Shown: in pieces, positions 46,506 to 57,220 of the stretch
Layout: each line of letters begins with the position of its first letter
How positions within the stretch are numbered: position 1 is the first letter of the stretch
Origin: Ignelater luminosus
Taxonomy: Eukaryota; Arthropoda; Insecta; Coleoptera; Elateridae
Assembly: GCA_011009095.1 (NCBI GenBank)
Contig: VTPC01091245.1
Coordinates: 30,489-94,488, forward strand
Direction: 5' to 3'
DNA: 64,000 nt
Translations under genes and position numbers: made by a program
Notes under the pieces: model-generated
Told to the model about the DNA's origin: nothing
The model's database searches: none
What the model saw: the letters and a program-made list of their open reading frames with translations, nothing else

Positions 46506-49500
46506 ACACGACAGCACGACCACTACTATAACGAACCTCGACAATTTAACCTAAACAAACGCGAACAAAAACGACTGTAACATCCACTTCGACAATTAAA
46601 AAACAGAGGGCAGATACCTAGCCCTCGCACTAAACCACCCACAAAGTCATCCACTACAGGACATAGAAGGTAGAGTTAAAAATAACTAGGTACTTCTAAA
46701 TCATGAAAACAAAAAGAGAAAGGAAAAGCATTTCATTGGGAAGACAGTAAAGGATGGGGGAGAAGGATCACACCTGACAAAATATGAGCGTTTTTAGCAT
46801 TTTGTGCCACCATCTTTGGTGTCTCTCAGCAACACCATTCTCACGAACGTATTCCGTCCAAAAATCACACCCTGGTGCCTTTCCCTTCACGATGCTACAA
46901 ATTCGGCGAGAGAAACAGATTACGCAAAGTATAGTATGATTCATTAATTAAGGTTAGTTTTTGATTAGTATCTTAATTGCAGTGTACTTTCAAGTAATAA
47001 ATGTTTCTGTCTCGGTTCCATAATATGTTCTTGTAAGTAGGAAGTCTTAGAAAACCATATTTTGAGGTATATAAACATAATTTGTATAAGTTATGCAATA
47101 GGTGCATACAAGGTTGCACGTGTATCTCAGCTAACAAAGGATTGATGCAGTATAAGTGCCTGGGGGATTTTGCAGAACTTTGTCTTAATAAGTATCCGTT
47201 CTGGAGCCACGTGACATGATGTCCAAAATTATTCTTTTGCGCAATCATTGCCAACCGTGCAGTTATACTACCTTCAAAGAGTCATTAAGAAGGTGATTTC
47301 TCAATCTGAAAACAAATACTGAAGATTGCTAAAAAATGCTAAAAATTTGGAAGATTTTAAATTGATTCTTCCCGTCTTATTATTTAACAACATTTAGTCC
47401 TGTATTCTCTTCCCTGAACATTTTTGGGTTATCTTAAAATGATAAATCCAATAGTCGTCTCCAATGTGGCAAATTCTAGTCATGTGATCAAATATCGTTG
47501 CGTCTTTCCATTTTGCCAAAAACTACTTTTCCCATGTGATGGGTACTACATAGGCACAATGACTAGCAGTTGTAAAAAGTTCTGAAGACTAAGACTTTTA
47601 CCTTCATGTAGTGTACAAAAAGAAACAACACAAAAGCCTTAACTAATATAGTTTTGCATAAAATATTGTAATAATGATCTTGAACAAATCAAGCGACTAA
47701 ACGTAACTTCACAATTATTAAGTTTATTATGATAAAAGAAGCTACGAAGTACCTTTCCACTTGAAACGAAGTTTGAAAAACTGTTAAATTGCGGTAAGCT
47801 ATTTGTAAGTCGCATAGGTTCGATTTTAAATGAATTTCTCAAAAAATAAATTGGACGTTTTGCAGTAACGATGGTGGTAAGTGTAAACCTATATTACAAA
47901 GTGTAAGATAATAAACAACTTATGCTGAGAGGCTCTATAGATCTGCACATTAGAATTTTTTTAACTCAATAGAAAAATCTCGATTAATTGCCTAAAACAT
48001 TAAAATGTATATTTCTAAGCTTGAATTTTAAGTTCTCACTTGGAACTTTTAATGTTTGATACACCTACGTACTCTGTATAATATAATATACCTCATTAAA
48101 TATAAACGACATACTATAAACCTGAGGAGAGGGTATTTCTTTTTATTTCTTTTGAGCCTAGATTCTTTTTTATACGTTCTGCCATAAAAACTTTTTAAAT
48201 TTAAATTTCATTGCAAGATAAACTCCTTTACGAATGCTAATTATAATTTAGTATCACTAATAACGATTTGAACAAACAAAAAGAAAAAGGCAATGAATAC
48301 AAAAGAATCGCTTGGTTGGTCAAATCCGTTTCCTTATTAAATTTATTCTGTCAAATATTGTAGGCAAAAAAGGAAGCTTCTGAATGCTCGAGAAGCTCTA
48401 GGCCATCTGGCTGCGAGATCATGCGAAAAAATCCGAGAATATCACAATCTAACTTTTCTGTTTATACAAAACTGTTTTATTTGAGTTTTTATTCCGACTG
48501 AAATGTTCTCTTTCGTTTTTCTCGCTATATCGAAAGATATCGATATTAATGTCGTTGGCTCCCAGATCAACATGGAATGGAGAGGAGATGGTGAAATAAT
48601 GATTTTCCAACCTATTGGAGTGTAACGTTCGGGGTAGCAATTTTTGTTGTGATCGTGGGACGATCAGGTGTATGATACATATCCATTCATCCATTGCAAG
48701 TGCTGAACGTTTTATCAGTTCGATAACACTTCATGGATGTTACAAAACACAATTAAAAAGCGTATGCTACATTATCTGGAAATGCGATGCTATTAAAAGT
48801 TCAAAAAAAGCCACTCTGTTATAACTTTTTGACGTGTTCAACTTAAATATCTAAAATCAGAATTCTTTTGTGATTGAAAAATCGTATATCATACATAATC
48901 TAATAATGATTAAGATATGCAAGGGTGAAATTGAATTACTTTAATCTTAGGTTCTATGTTCTATTATAGGTGTGCATTATGTGAGCTAACAAATGGGATA
49001 TCAGAACACGCGAATCTCTGGAGGACTTTTCCATTGTAATAGCTGTCCGGTAGGGAGAGTCATTATCGAATATCTGTCAATGAAAATCCGGGATTCGGGT
49101 AGAAAGCATTTTATGTAAAATACTAGCACTACTGAGGTTATATTCAAATAGGATTCGATTTTAATTCAACGAGGCCTTTTAAATAATATCTACTACACGT
49201 TATAACTTGTTGCATGCCTTGTATTGTTTCTTTTTAAATGAAGAAAACTATTCTTGTAAAAGGTTTTCCCTTATAAGAATATTTTTGGAATTTCAGCTGC
49301 CTGTTGCTTATTTCTTTACGTGGTTAATATGTCACAAGAGTTTAAAGTTTGTTGGTTTCTGTTGGAAATTTACTAATTTTGGTTTTTTCTAAAGGAATTT
49401 AGAAAATTGCATTGGATTTATATGAGCATTTGTGGAAATCTTCCTACTACATTTTTGTTAGAGTAGCAGTGCAAACCAAATTCCACCTACAGCTAATCAC

Positions 49501-51409
49501 TTGTTTATTAAGATAGTAAAATGCAAAAATGGTCTAGGAATGCGCCTTTTAAATTAAGACATTCGTCGTTTTTTCTACTACAAAGAGCTTATTAGGAAGA
49601 CAAAGCGACTAGAAAAGTGCAGAATCATGTCAGAAAAACTTCACCAGAATAGAAATACGACAACTCAACATGCCATTATAATTCTTGCTTTTCATCATAA
49701 CATTGGTCAGTTCTAAAAGTTGAAATGCAAGCAATAATTTTGAGGTAGAAGCAGAGTGGATGTTTTTGCATCTGTCTACGGTAAATGCCTTTATGATGAA
49801 CTTACAATAAATTTTTCAGTTAATTAGATCATATATAACACTACATACTAAAGAATAGTTTAGAAACTGACGTCCAATATCACAAATCAACATACCTATA
49901 CCATCATTTTGAGCTTCAAAGACCGTCTCAGACGTTAAGCCAGTAAACAACTGTCTCAGGGAACAAAAATATAGGACAGCCTGACTCGTATCCGTTTCTA
50001 GCTCTCCGAAAAAAATTAATAGAAGGCAAAGACCACCCTTGGTTTAGCACAGGTGGCTTCTTGGAAGACTTGGAGATGGACTGTTGAGTGGTTCAGACCA
50101 ACACGAGCTCGTATTTAGCTCTCTTAAGCTTAATGCAATCCATAAGTTTTATTTACTACTATCAATCATACAGAGTTTTCCAAAGTCTGCGCCTGAAACG
50201 GTATTTGAATGTTCCAAAGTTTTGAAGGCCTTTCAATCTCCTCCAACAAAACTTCTTTTTACAGTTCCTACATTGTTCTTCAGCATCAAGTAGTAACAAA
50301 TATAGTTACAATATTGTGGGCACATCGATGAGTCTTTTTGATTTGAGCTTAAATAGATACTAAATAAAATTAGTTGAGTCTCTGCCTTGAGTGTCCCTGA
50401 ATACGCTCAATCTAAGACATCAAACTTGCTTCAAGGTGGGGCTGCCCCGAACTCCAAAATGGATATAAGAGTTCGCCTTGGATTTCAGAACAATATGTAA
50501 AGGACTCCTCTTGGGTTCCAAAACCAAGCTCTAACGAACCTTTCTTGTTCTGAAAATTTGATTCTTGTTAAGGTTCAAAAACCCAAGCACATTTAAAAAC
50601 GATCCCTAACTTTCATGAATGCAATATTTACAAGAGATGAGTAATTCATCAAAGTGAATTGATGGAATCGACTATCGGATATTTATGTTTACGGTCCTTC
50701 GCTCTATTTAACTCATAACGTGAATGATGCATGATGATTAGTGCAAAAATATACGTTGACAAAAGTATTTTTGATGGTTGATGCCGATAAATCATGATCA
50801 TGGATCAGTGTGTTTAGATTTGATTTGTCATCTTTTTTATGCTGTTGCAGTCTTTTAAATTCAAATGGTTTCTTCTAGTATTTGGTGGTTTACTTTGTTA
50901 ACTTTTCGTTTTTTGTTCAAATTTGCAAGCTTGAAAAATGCAATTACCACAATGGTTTGATTGCATTGAAACGTTAAAGCTCGCAACCATAGCGACCCAA
51001 AACAAATTTGATAGAGAACAGTTCCATCTTTCATCAAAACACAAATGAGCCAAGTGACTCAACAAAAAGAACTGTTCTGCCTATCTCTAATACAAACTAG
51101 GACGTATCCGGGAAAAAAGAGAACATCTGAAAATTCTATGCTAACAGCTAAAGACCTTTTTTCAAGAACAACACAAGTCCAAAAATACTCATTTTGAGTT
51201 AAGCACGCCATCTTGAAGAAAATAACTGTGTTTATTAGTAGCACAGTCCATTACCATCAAAAGTAGTACAGTGCTGGATATATTGAGGGGCAAAGTTTAG
51301 ACGTTTCTGTAAAAACAGCATATGTCCTTGCCCCGTTTCAGCAGAAACAACACATGTCCAGGACTAGTGCGGTTTTTACTATAAACGCGACCAAGATGTA
51401 CTGGTTCAC
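46506..51409. other. Mostly unassigned stretch
   Basis: No gene or complete element was recognised over about 4.9 kb. Small open frames in this interval lack motifs. An unexplained 58-codon minus-strand frame near 46772-46945 is noted among the rejected items. Confidence 0.35.
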
Positions 51410-52498
51410 CTTTAAGGAGTTCAATATTTTCCTCGTTCAGATACATGTGCCCAGTGCGATATTTACAAACAAAAGTTAAATAAAACAAACCTAAATAAAG
51501 AGAAACTTGCCACCTTAACAGCTGAAAGAATTACATTTAAGAAAAGCAGACGCATTCTTCGATTTGAAAAGGAGATACAAAGCAAAGGCCAAAGCAGACG
51601 AGATTGAAAGTCTTACATTTGATTTTATGCAGAATCTACCTCTTTCGTATATTCCAAGTAACCCAGAATTTTATGCTCGTCAGTTATGGTATTAGGTGTT
51701 TGGAATCCATAATTCGGGAAGCAAGGAAGCGACAATTTACACCTACCACGAAGGTATAGCTAAAAATGGAAATAATGATGTGAGATCTATGGCTCTTACA
51801 ATACATAAATAACTATGAGTTTACCTCCAGACGCTTGGTTCTCATTAGTGATGGTTGTCCGGGGCAAAATAAGAACCATGTTATGGTCTACTTTTTAATT
51901 TTTTAGTCCATGTTTTAAAACTTTTCGATAGTATTCTCTACATCTTTCCGGTGAGGGGACATTCCTATTTACCTGATGATCAAGATTATAGTTTAATAGA
52001 ATAAAAGAAAAGGCGTATGGATAGAGCAGAAGTACCTGAAGAATGGAATAAGTTAATACTTAAGGCAAGAGAAAAGCCATCCTCTTTTGAGGTTGTGAAT
52101 TTGACCCAAGAAAGCTTTTTTAATATAAAGGCTGCAACCGAGAAAGACTTTTTAAAACTTGTAAAGCCTTCCATCAAAATAAAAAGTATTAAGCAACTAC
52201 AAATTGAAGCAGGTGTACCTAGTATAAGCGTAAAAGACTCCTACCAAGGTTATTGGAGAAGCAGCATCATTCGAAATAAAGTTAAACTACCTACTGAAAT
52301 GTTTTTGAAAAGTTCTTACAAAGCGTTGGTGGAAATTTCCCCATTAAAAATAAACATCCTAAAAACTCTCTTTTTTTTATCTAGAAAAACCAGAAGCGTT
52401 TTTATGAAGAAATATTTTCTAAGAACGACCAAGTGAAGGCAGAAGGTTCGATCGAGGTTGATGAAGACGATAACAGTAGTGGCTGTGAAGAGTTTTGA
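51410..52498 (+). pseudogene. Decayed transposase-like gene (resembles the DUF7869-type family)
   Basis: Plus-strand pieces in order read RSDTCAQCDIYKQKLN, LHLRKADAFFDL, SLTFDFMQNLPLSYIPSN, FYARQLWY, VFGIHNSGSKEATIYTYHEG, LFDSILYIFPVRGHSYLPDD and KEKRMDRAEVPEEWN... to a conserved-looking C-terminal region with QLQIEAGVPSISVKDSY. The longest intact stretch is 52017-52436; the last piece (RFYEEIFSKND, then an acidic tail) ends at TGA 52496. This order (Cys pair, FDFQQNLP.P.IP, RQLW.YVFGIH, FP.RGHS.LP.D) matches a family of arthropod transposon-encoded proteins that I associate with DUF7869, probably an RNase-H-like nuclease. Several stops and frame changes show decay. Terminal repeats were not found. 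Confidence 0.55.
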
Positions 52499-52829
52499 TG
52501 GTTTTTTATGTCCTGTTTTTTTTTATTTATTTGCAGAATCTTTTGTATAAAGTAAGAAATAAAGTTTTCCAGTTCCATAAACAATAGTTTACAGAGGTAT
52601 ATTATTATTTTTGTGATTTCTGAAGAACCTTGTTTTTGGACTAGTGCTGTTTTTGAAAGAAAGTCTTCAACTTGTCATGGTGAGCCACGTAATCGGGCCC
52701 AAGTCACGAGTATAGACACGAGTGCAAATAATCTAAACCCACCTTTAGAAAAAAAAATGGGTATGGTTGCCTGCGGCGACCGCCATTTAAAATCACTTTT
52801 GTTTCAAAACAAATCGAACTGCTGTCTCC

Positions 52830-53000
52830 ATTAAGCATCTTAAAAGAACTAGATATAAACATATCTTAGGATACGTCACTTAAAGAATCACCTCAAGTGG
52901 TCCAAGGTCAGTCTTCATCCTCTACTAACCTTTCTGAATAGATTTACAAACGCATATCGAACTGCGTTCTCCAACAGACCATCTGCGGTGGTCTAAAGTC
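52830..53000. repeat. Degenerate repeat block, same family as 15450-16020 and 45130-45800
   Basis: It includes CTCCATTAAGCATCTTAAAAG followed by AACTAGATATAAAC (about 52828), GGTCCAAGGTCAGTCTTCAT (about 52900), CTACTAACCTTTCTGAATAG (about 52922) and GGTGGTCTAAAGTCGG (about 52988), so about two diverged units. Confidence 0.4.
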
Positions 53001-53762
53001 GGATGTTGTCTTTTTTTTAAAGAGAAAGTGAGTGGGTGCAAGAATCTGGATTTCCCTCCGGGTTTCAGTTCTGTTGAGCTTATGTTAGACTTCAGACATG
53101 TTAATAAGGTACAAGCGAAAAAGTTGGTAAAAATCATGAGGTGTACCCGCTTCTGAGCAGTTCTTTGATTAACTAATCACAGTTGGCAAAGTATTAATTT
53201 GTTCTAAGACTTTTTATTATTTTAGACTGACGGTAGCTTTAGTTATTAGTGGTAATAGTACTAATTTTACAAAAAAGCGTCAAGATAATCATTATACAGG
53301 CTTTTCGGCTGCCACACCAAAACCTGTTGTAATCCATTAACTTCTCATTAACCAACCAATGCGGTTTTAAAAAAAACTGTCAAGAAGGTCAAGGTTATCT
53401 GAGCTAAGACACAGATTATTTATCTTGTAATACTGCTATTTTCAATTTATAATAAACTTCCATACCGAAGCTACATACATACCGCGTTTTTATTTAGTTT
53501 TATCAGACACAAAGTCGGTCAAATAGATAAAGATTCGCTCATAAAGTGAACGTGCTGAAACTGTTACCTTGAGCTAGTTGAACTGTTGCACTTGACTTAT
53601 TAGATATAAACCAGAAAACTGGAATTTTTAAAATATTTTTGGTAACGTCACCAACCTGCCCCTATTGTCTACAGATGACATCAAATTCATCAGAGTCGAC
53701 TTTACCCTTCACTTAACACATTTTCACGCAAATTATTGCCCAACCACAACTCTTTCAAAAAT
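53001..53762. other. Unassigned stretch
   Basis: Nothing recognised, except a possible further diverged repeat unit (ATCCATTAACTTCTCATTA) near 53334. Confidence 0.3.
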
Positions 53763-54165
53763 ACTAAGTGGCGTAGTTAGCGGTCCTCGCGCTACACTTG
53801 CATTTGGAAGGTTCAGGGTTTAAATCCCCTGGTTAAATTTTTTGTGGTTTTCTCAGCTACCGTTTGCGAAAAAACTACAAGATAAAGAATAATAACGAAT
53901 CATCACTAATCCTGATGATTTTGTTTCCAAATGTCTTTTGAGACAGGGAGTTAGTGGGTTCTAGACAGCCCAATTTCAGTACAATAGTCTGCGTAACACA
54001 GCCGTTTGCTACTTTAGTACAGCATGAGATGTAAAGGTGGGGTTTTGAGAAGGGCCCATTAGACCCAAACAACATTGTCATCAACAATATTATCAACACC
54101 AACTACAACACTACCATCACTTCCGCTGCACCTCTTTCTCTTTCATAATAATAATAATAAATATA
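53763..54165 (+). repeat. tRNA-derived SINE with (AAT)n tail
   Basis: The head reads AGTGGCGTAGTTAGCGG, an A-box region as in many tRNA-derived SINEs, and about 35 bases further GGGTTTAAATCCCC resembles a B box (GGTTCRANNCC) with one change. The roughly 330-base body has no open frame. The copy ends in an (ATA/AAT)n run and a short A-rich stretch (54146-54170), as expected for a SINE retroposed by a LINE. It does not form a full tRNA cloverleaf, so it is not a tRNA gene. No clear target duplication was found. Confidence 0.5.
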
Positions 54166-55559
54166 AAAAAGGCTTTGCCGTTTCACACTCTACCTTAAAG
54201 GCAAAAAAATGTAATTCTTTAATTTACTTTAATTATAATTATAAAAATAGAAAAGAAAATATTTTTTGGTATACGCTAAATTGTTTGAACTACCATCAAT
54301 TTATACTTTTTAATTAGTTTGATTTTTAATAAATCTACTAAGCGTTAATATTGTTGTTCAGGTCGCACAAATAAATAATGTAACAGACTTACTTCAAGTT
54401 GAAATTACGAAAGCAGAAATAAATAAAAAGTGAGGCTTACTGAAAGCTAGTATTGATTTTTCCCGCTTTATCTCATTTTTGTATTTTTTAGTATCATATC
54501 AAAGAAACAAATCTCAAAAAAATAATGATGTCCTTTTAAAGCGATTTACTACTACTTTTGTTTCTTTCTTGGTATTTACTATTTCGAAAGATAATCTTAT
54601 GTTACTTTACATTCTATTTACAGAAACCCTAGAGACGGCGATTTTCTTCTGATATCGTAAACAATTGTTTTGCAAAAGTATCAAACAGATCTTTTCTGAG
54701 AATACTGATAAGTCGAAAAGTGTTGCTAGAAAAAAATCTTATTTAAAAAGGAACAAAGCTCAAGCAGCAAGAATAATCTCGTGTTACCACACTTTTTTCC
54801 TTCCAGTCTAGACGAGCTACTAAAGACTGGAATTTTCACGTAATAAATATTTGTTCTTGAATTATGAACCCTTCTATATCGATTACTTCCTCAATACATC
54901 TTGTGCTCTCAGCAAGAACAAACAAGGCGGAATACAGTTTTTTTTCTTAGTTTAATAAATCATTTCCCACAGAAATTTGATATTAACTGTACCGAGTTAT
55001 TTCTCTCAAGCGTGTTTTTTTGCTCTGTATTTTTCTTAATTACATCAAATTCTGATTTTCTGAGTAAACTACCCTTGAACATTCATCATCAGAGATTTCC
55101 TAAAAATTTATCTCTGTAGTACGTCTTTGGTGCTGACAATATTTTTTCAGCAATCACTTGCAATTATTGTGCTTTACAAATACATCTAAATTGCTAGTAT
55201 TATTTATATACAGGGTGTTCTAACGATCTGTTGGCAAGAGTTGTGGAGAATTGTAATTCGAGATAGCTTTTCCCATATTTCCCGATTCTACATAATCTAC
55301 ATACATAGCATTGTCTACTCCAGGCCATAGACTGATTGGTTATTCAGCTAAAAATTAAAATTTCACTGGAAGAGTTTAAATTCGTATGTTTCGACACTGA
55401 TTTAAGGTCTATAATGTTTCTTTTTTTATTTTAGATAACTCTTACTGGTCGTAATCGACTAACCTACAATTTTATTTTAAACTCTTGAAACTAGGTACTT
55501 ATTTAAGAGGTCCCCATTGGTGTATCTTAATCTGCTTTATCACGTATTACTTTTACACA
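54166..55559. other. Unassigned stretch
   Basis: No gene was recognised. The segment at about 54802-54915 is similar to 58135-58260. A transposon-end-like motif TATACAGGGTGTTC lies at 55207. Confidence 0.35.
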
Positions 55560-57220
55560 CTACAAGAGTTTAAAAGGTTTAATCTTCTTGAGTCTAGAAG
55601 CTGCAGTGCTTCTATATTGATGGAGTCTTCTCTCGTAATTTTCTGCAAACCTCTAGATCTCCTCTCTGACAGTTGAAATTTCCAGATCTCTGTGAAGGTC
55701 GACATTGCGATAGTACCACGGAGCATTGCCAATACCTCGCAAAATCTTGTTTTGAACTACTTGGATTTTGTCAATGTTGCTTTTGGATGCACATCCCCAA
55801 AGCTGTATACCATACGACCAGACGAGTTTTGGTACTTGTTTGTATAGTAGTAGCTTATTATGCACAGACGATTTTATGCAATTTTCTCCCAAGCAGCCAG
55901 TGCATTTTTTTATATTTAAGGTTAAGTTCGGTTCTTTTCTTTTTTGTGCGTTCCTTTCACCGTAATCGGACTTCCAGGTTCATTCCAAGTTATCTCGCTG
56001 TATTGCAGTGTGGAATGTTGGCATTGTTTATTGATATCGGGTACTGATCTTTTCTGTAGGCAAAGTCAATATGCACCAACTTACTCCCTTTAATTCGTGT
56101 TCTATATTTCTTGGTCCATTTGTTCACTCTATTGCATTCGTCCAGATATGTAGGATTCCCAGTTTTGGTCTATTGTTTTGGCAAGGTGTTATTTAATTTA
56201 TTTTTTAGTCTATCATGCCACAGCTTTTCGAAGGCTTGGGCTATGTCTATAAAAATATGGTTTGTTTTCTTTATAGGTTTTTTCGATGATATCCGTTATT
56301 CTGTAAATTTGGTCAGTCGTTGAATGCTTGTTCCTAAATCCAAATTGATTTGAGAGAATTATGTTTTAACTTTTAGCAATTTGTTTTAATTGTTTCAAAA
56401 GTGGTTTTTCAAATAATTTTGATATTATCGAGAGTAACGAAATAAGTCTATAGGATTTGATCAATGTCACTTGCAGCAATCAAAAATAATATGGCTTGAA
56501 TTCCTTCGAAGGCCTAAAAGTTTTTTTATTTGTTGTAAAAAAATTGTTTTTAAACTACAATAATAAAAAAACGTTTAGGCGTTCGAAGGAATTCAAGCCA
56601 TATTATTTTTGATTGCTGCAAGTGACTGATCAAACCCTTAGAGAAGATGAAAAGCAAAACAGACTTGTAGAATCTTTTGAAGTTTTCGGTGACATTTTTT
56701 TGGAGCAGATTTGTTAGAAAAGCAGGAAAAATTGTATTTTTAAATAAGCAAGATTTACTGAAACAAAAAAATCAATAATGGGCACAAACTACAAGATTAC
56801 TTTCCAGACTAGGTCTATAGAAAGTCACTTTGTTTGAAGGTTTGCCCGATTTAAGGATCATTAAATATTTTTTCAGTCATTTTTTGAACGTCTGGAACAT
56901 GTCCTAGCCGGAAAGCTGCGTTTATCAGATAAGTGAGTTTTACAATTGTTTTTATGGGAAGTCTTGCTTCAGCTTTTTGTTGGTTGTCTTTTGCCCAATT
57001 TCCATTTGAAGTTCTAATGGGTGGACTATGCAAGCATGATCGTTTAATTTGTTTGGTGGTTTTCCAAAAAGAATAATCTGTTGCTTTGTCATCTCTTAGT
57101 CCAGATAAGAATCTATTTATAGTTTCTTGCTTCCACTCTAGAATTTCTCTTTTGAGTTTTTGAGTGCTATTGTTTAGCCTGTTTCTGTGATTTGAAGCTC
57201 TTGTTTGGTGCCAGCTTTTG
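55560..57220 (-). pseudogene. Second jockey-clade LINE, heavily deleted
   Basis: Minus-strand pieces follow the order of the LINE at 27015-29535 but are clearly diverged from it: YSFWKTTKQIKRSCL and GNWAKDNQQKAE (near 57000), LINAAFRLGHVPDVQKM, then after an insertion SIISKLFEKPLLKQL and FRNKHSTTDQIYRI, DIAQAFEKLWHDRL, a C-terminal part with LLLYKQVPKLVWSYGIQLW and NAPWYYRNVDLHRDLE, ending near 55560. The piece between KAE and LINAAF is missing, and another deletion removes the catalytic FADD block. A stretch of about 370 bases (about 56456-56830), which includes a palindrome, interrupts the reverse transcriptase. Stops and shifts are present throughout. It is an older relative, not a copy of the same subfamily. 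Confidence 0.75.
56456..56634. repeat. Near-perfect palindrome (about 68-bp arms) inside a LINE relic
   Basis: From 56456 (TTTGATCA...) the sequence CACTTGCAGCAATCAAAAAT and the following bases, through GGCTTGAATTCCTTCGAA, recur as the exact or nearly exact reverse complement ending TGATCAAA at 56634. The arms are about 68 bases with about four differences, around a spacer of about 40 AT-rich bases. Size and structure suit a fold-back MITE or hairpin element that inserted into the reverse transcriptase region of the LINE. No clear target duplication was identified. Confidence 0.75.

Noticed and set aside
46772-46945. 58-codon minus-strand frame reading CSIVKGKAPGCDFWTEYV and WWHKMLKTL
   Set aside because: Composition is protein-like, but no family, splice sites or continuation were found; could be an unknown transposon scrap.
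51059-51488. Two minus-strand frames left of the transposase-like relic
   Set aside because: The plus strand over the right part gives the conserved Cys-pair segment of the relic; the minus frames show no motif.
53763-53832. tRNA gene
   Set aside because: The A- and B-box-like phrases are there but the arms do not form a cloverleaf; better explained as a SINE head.
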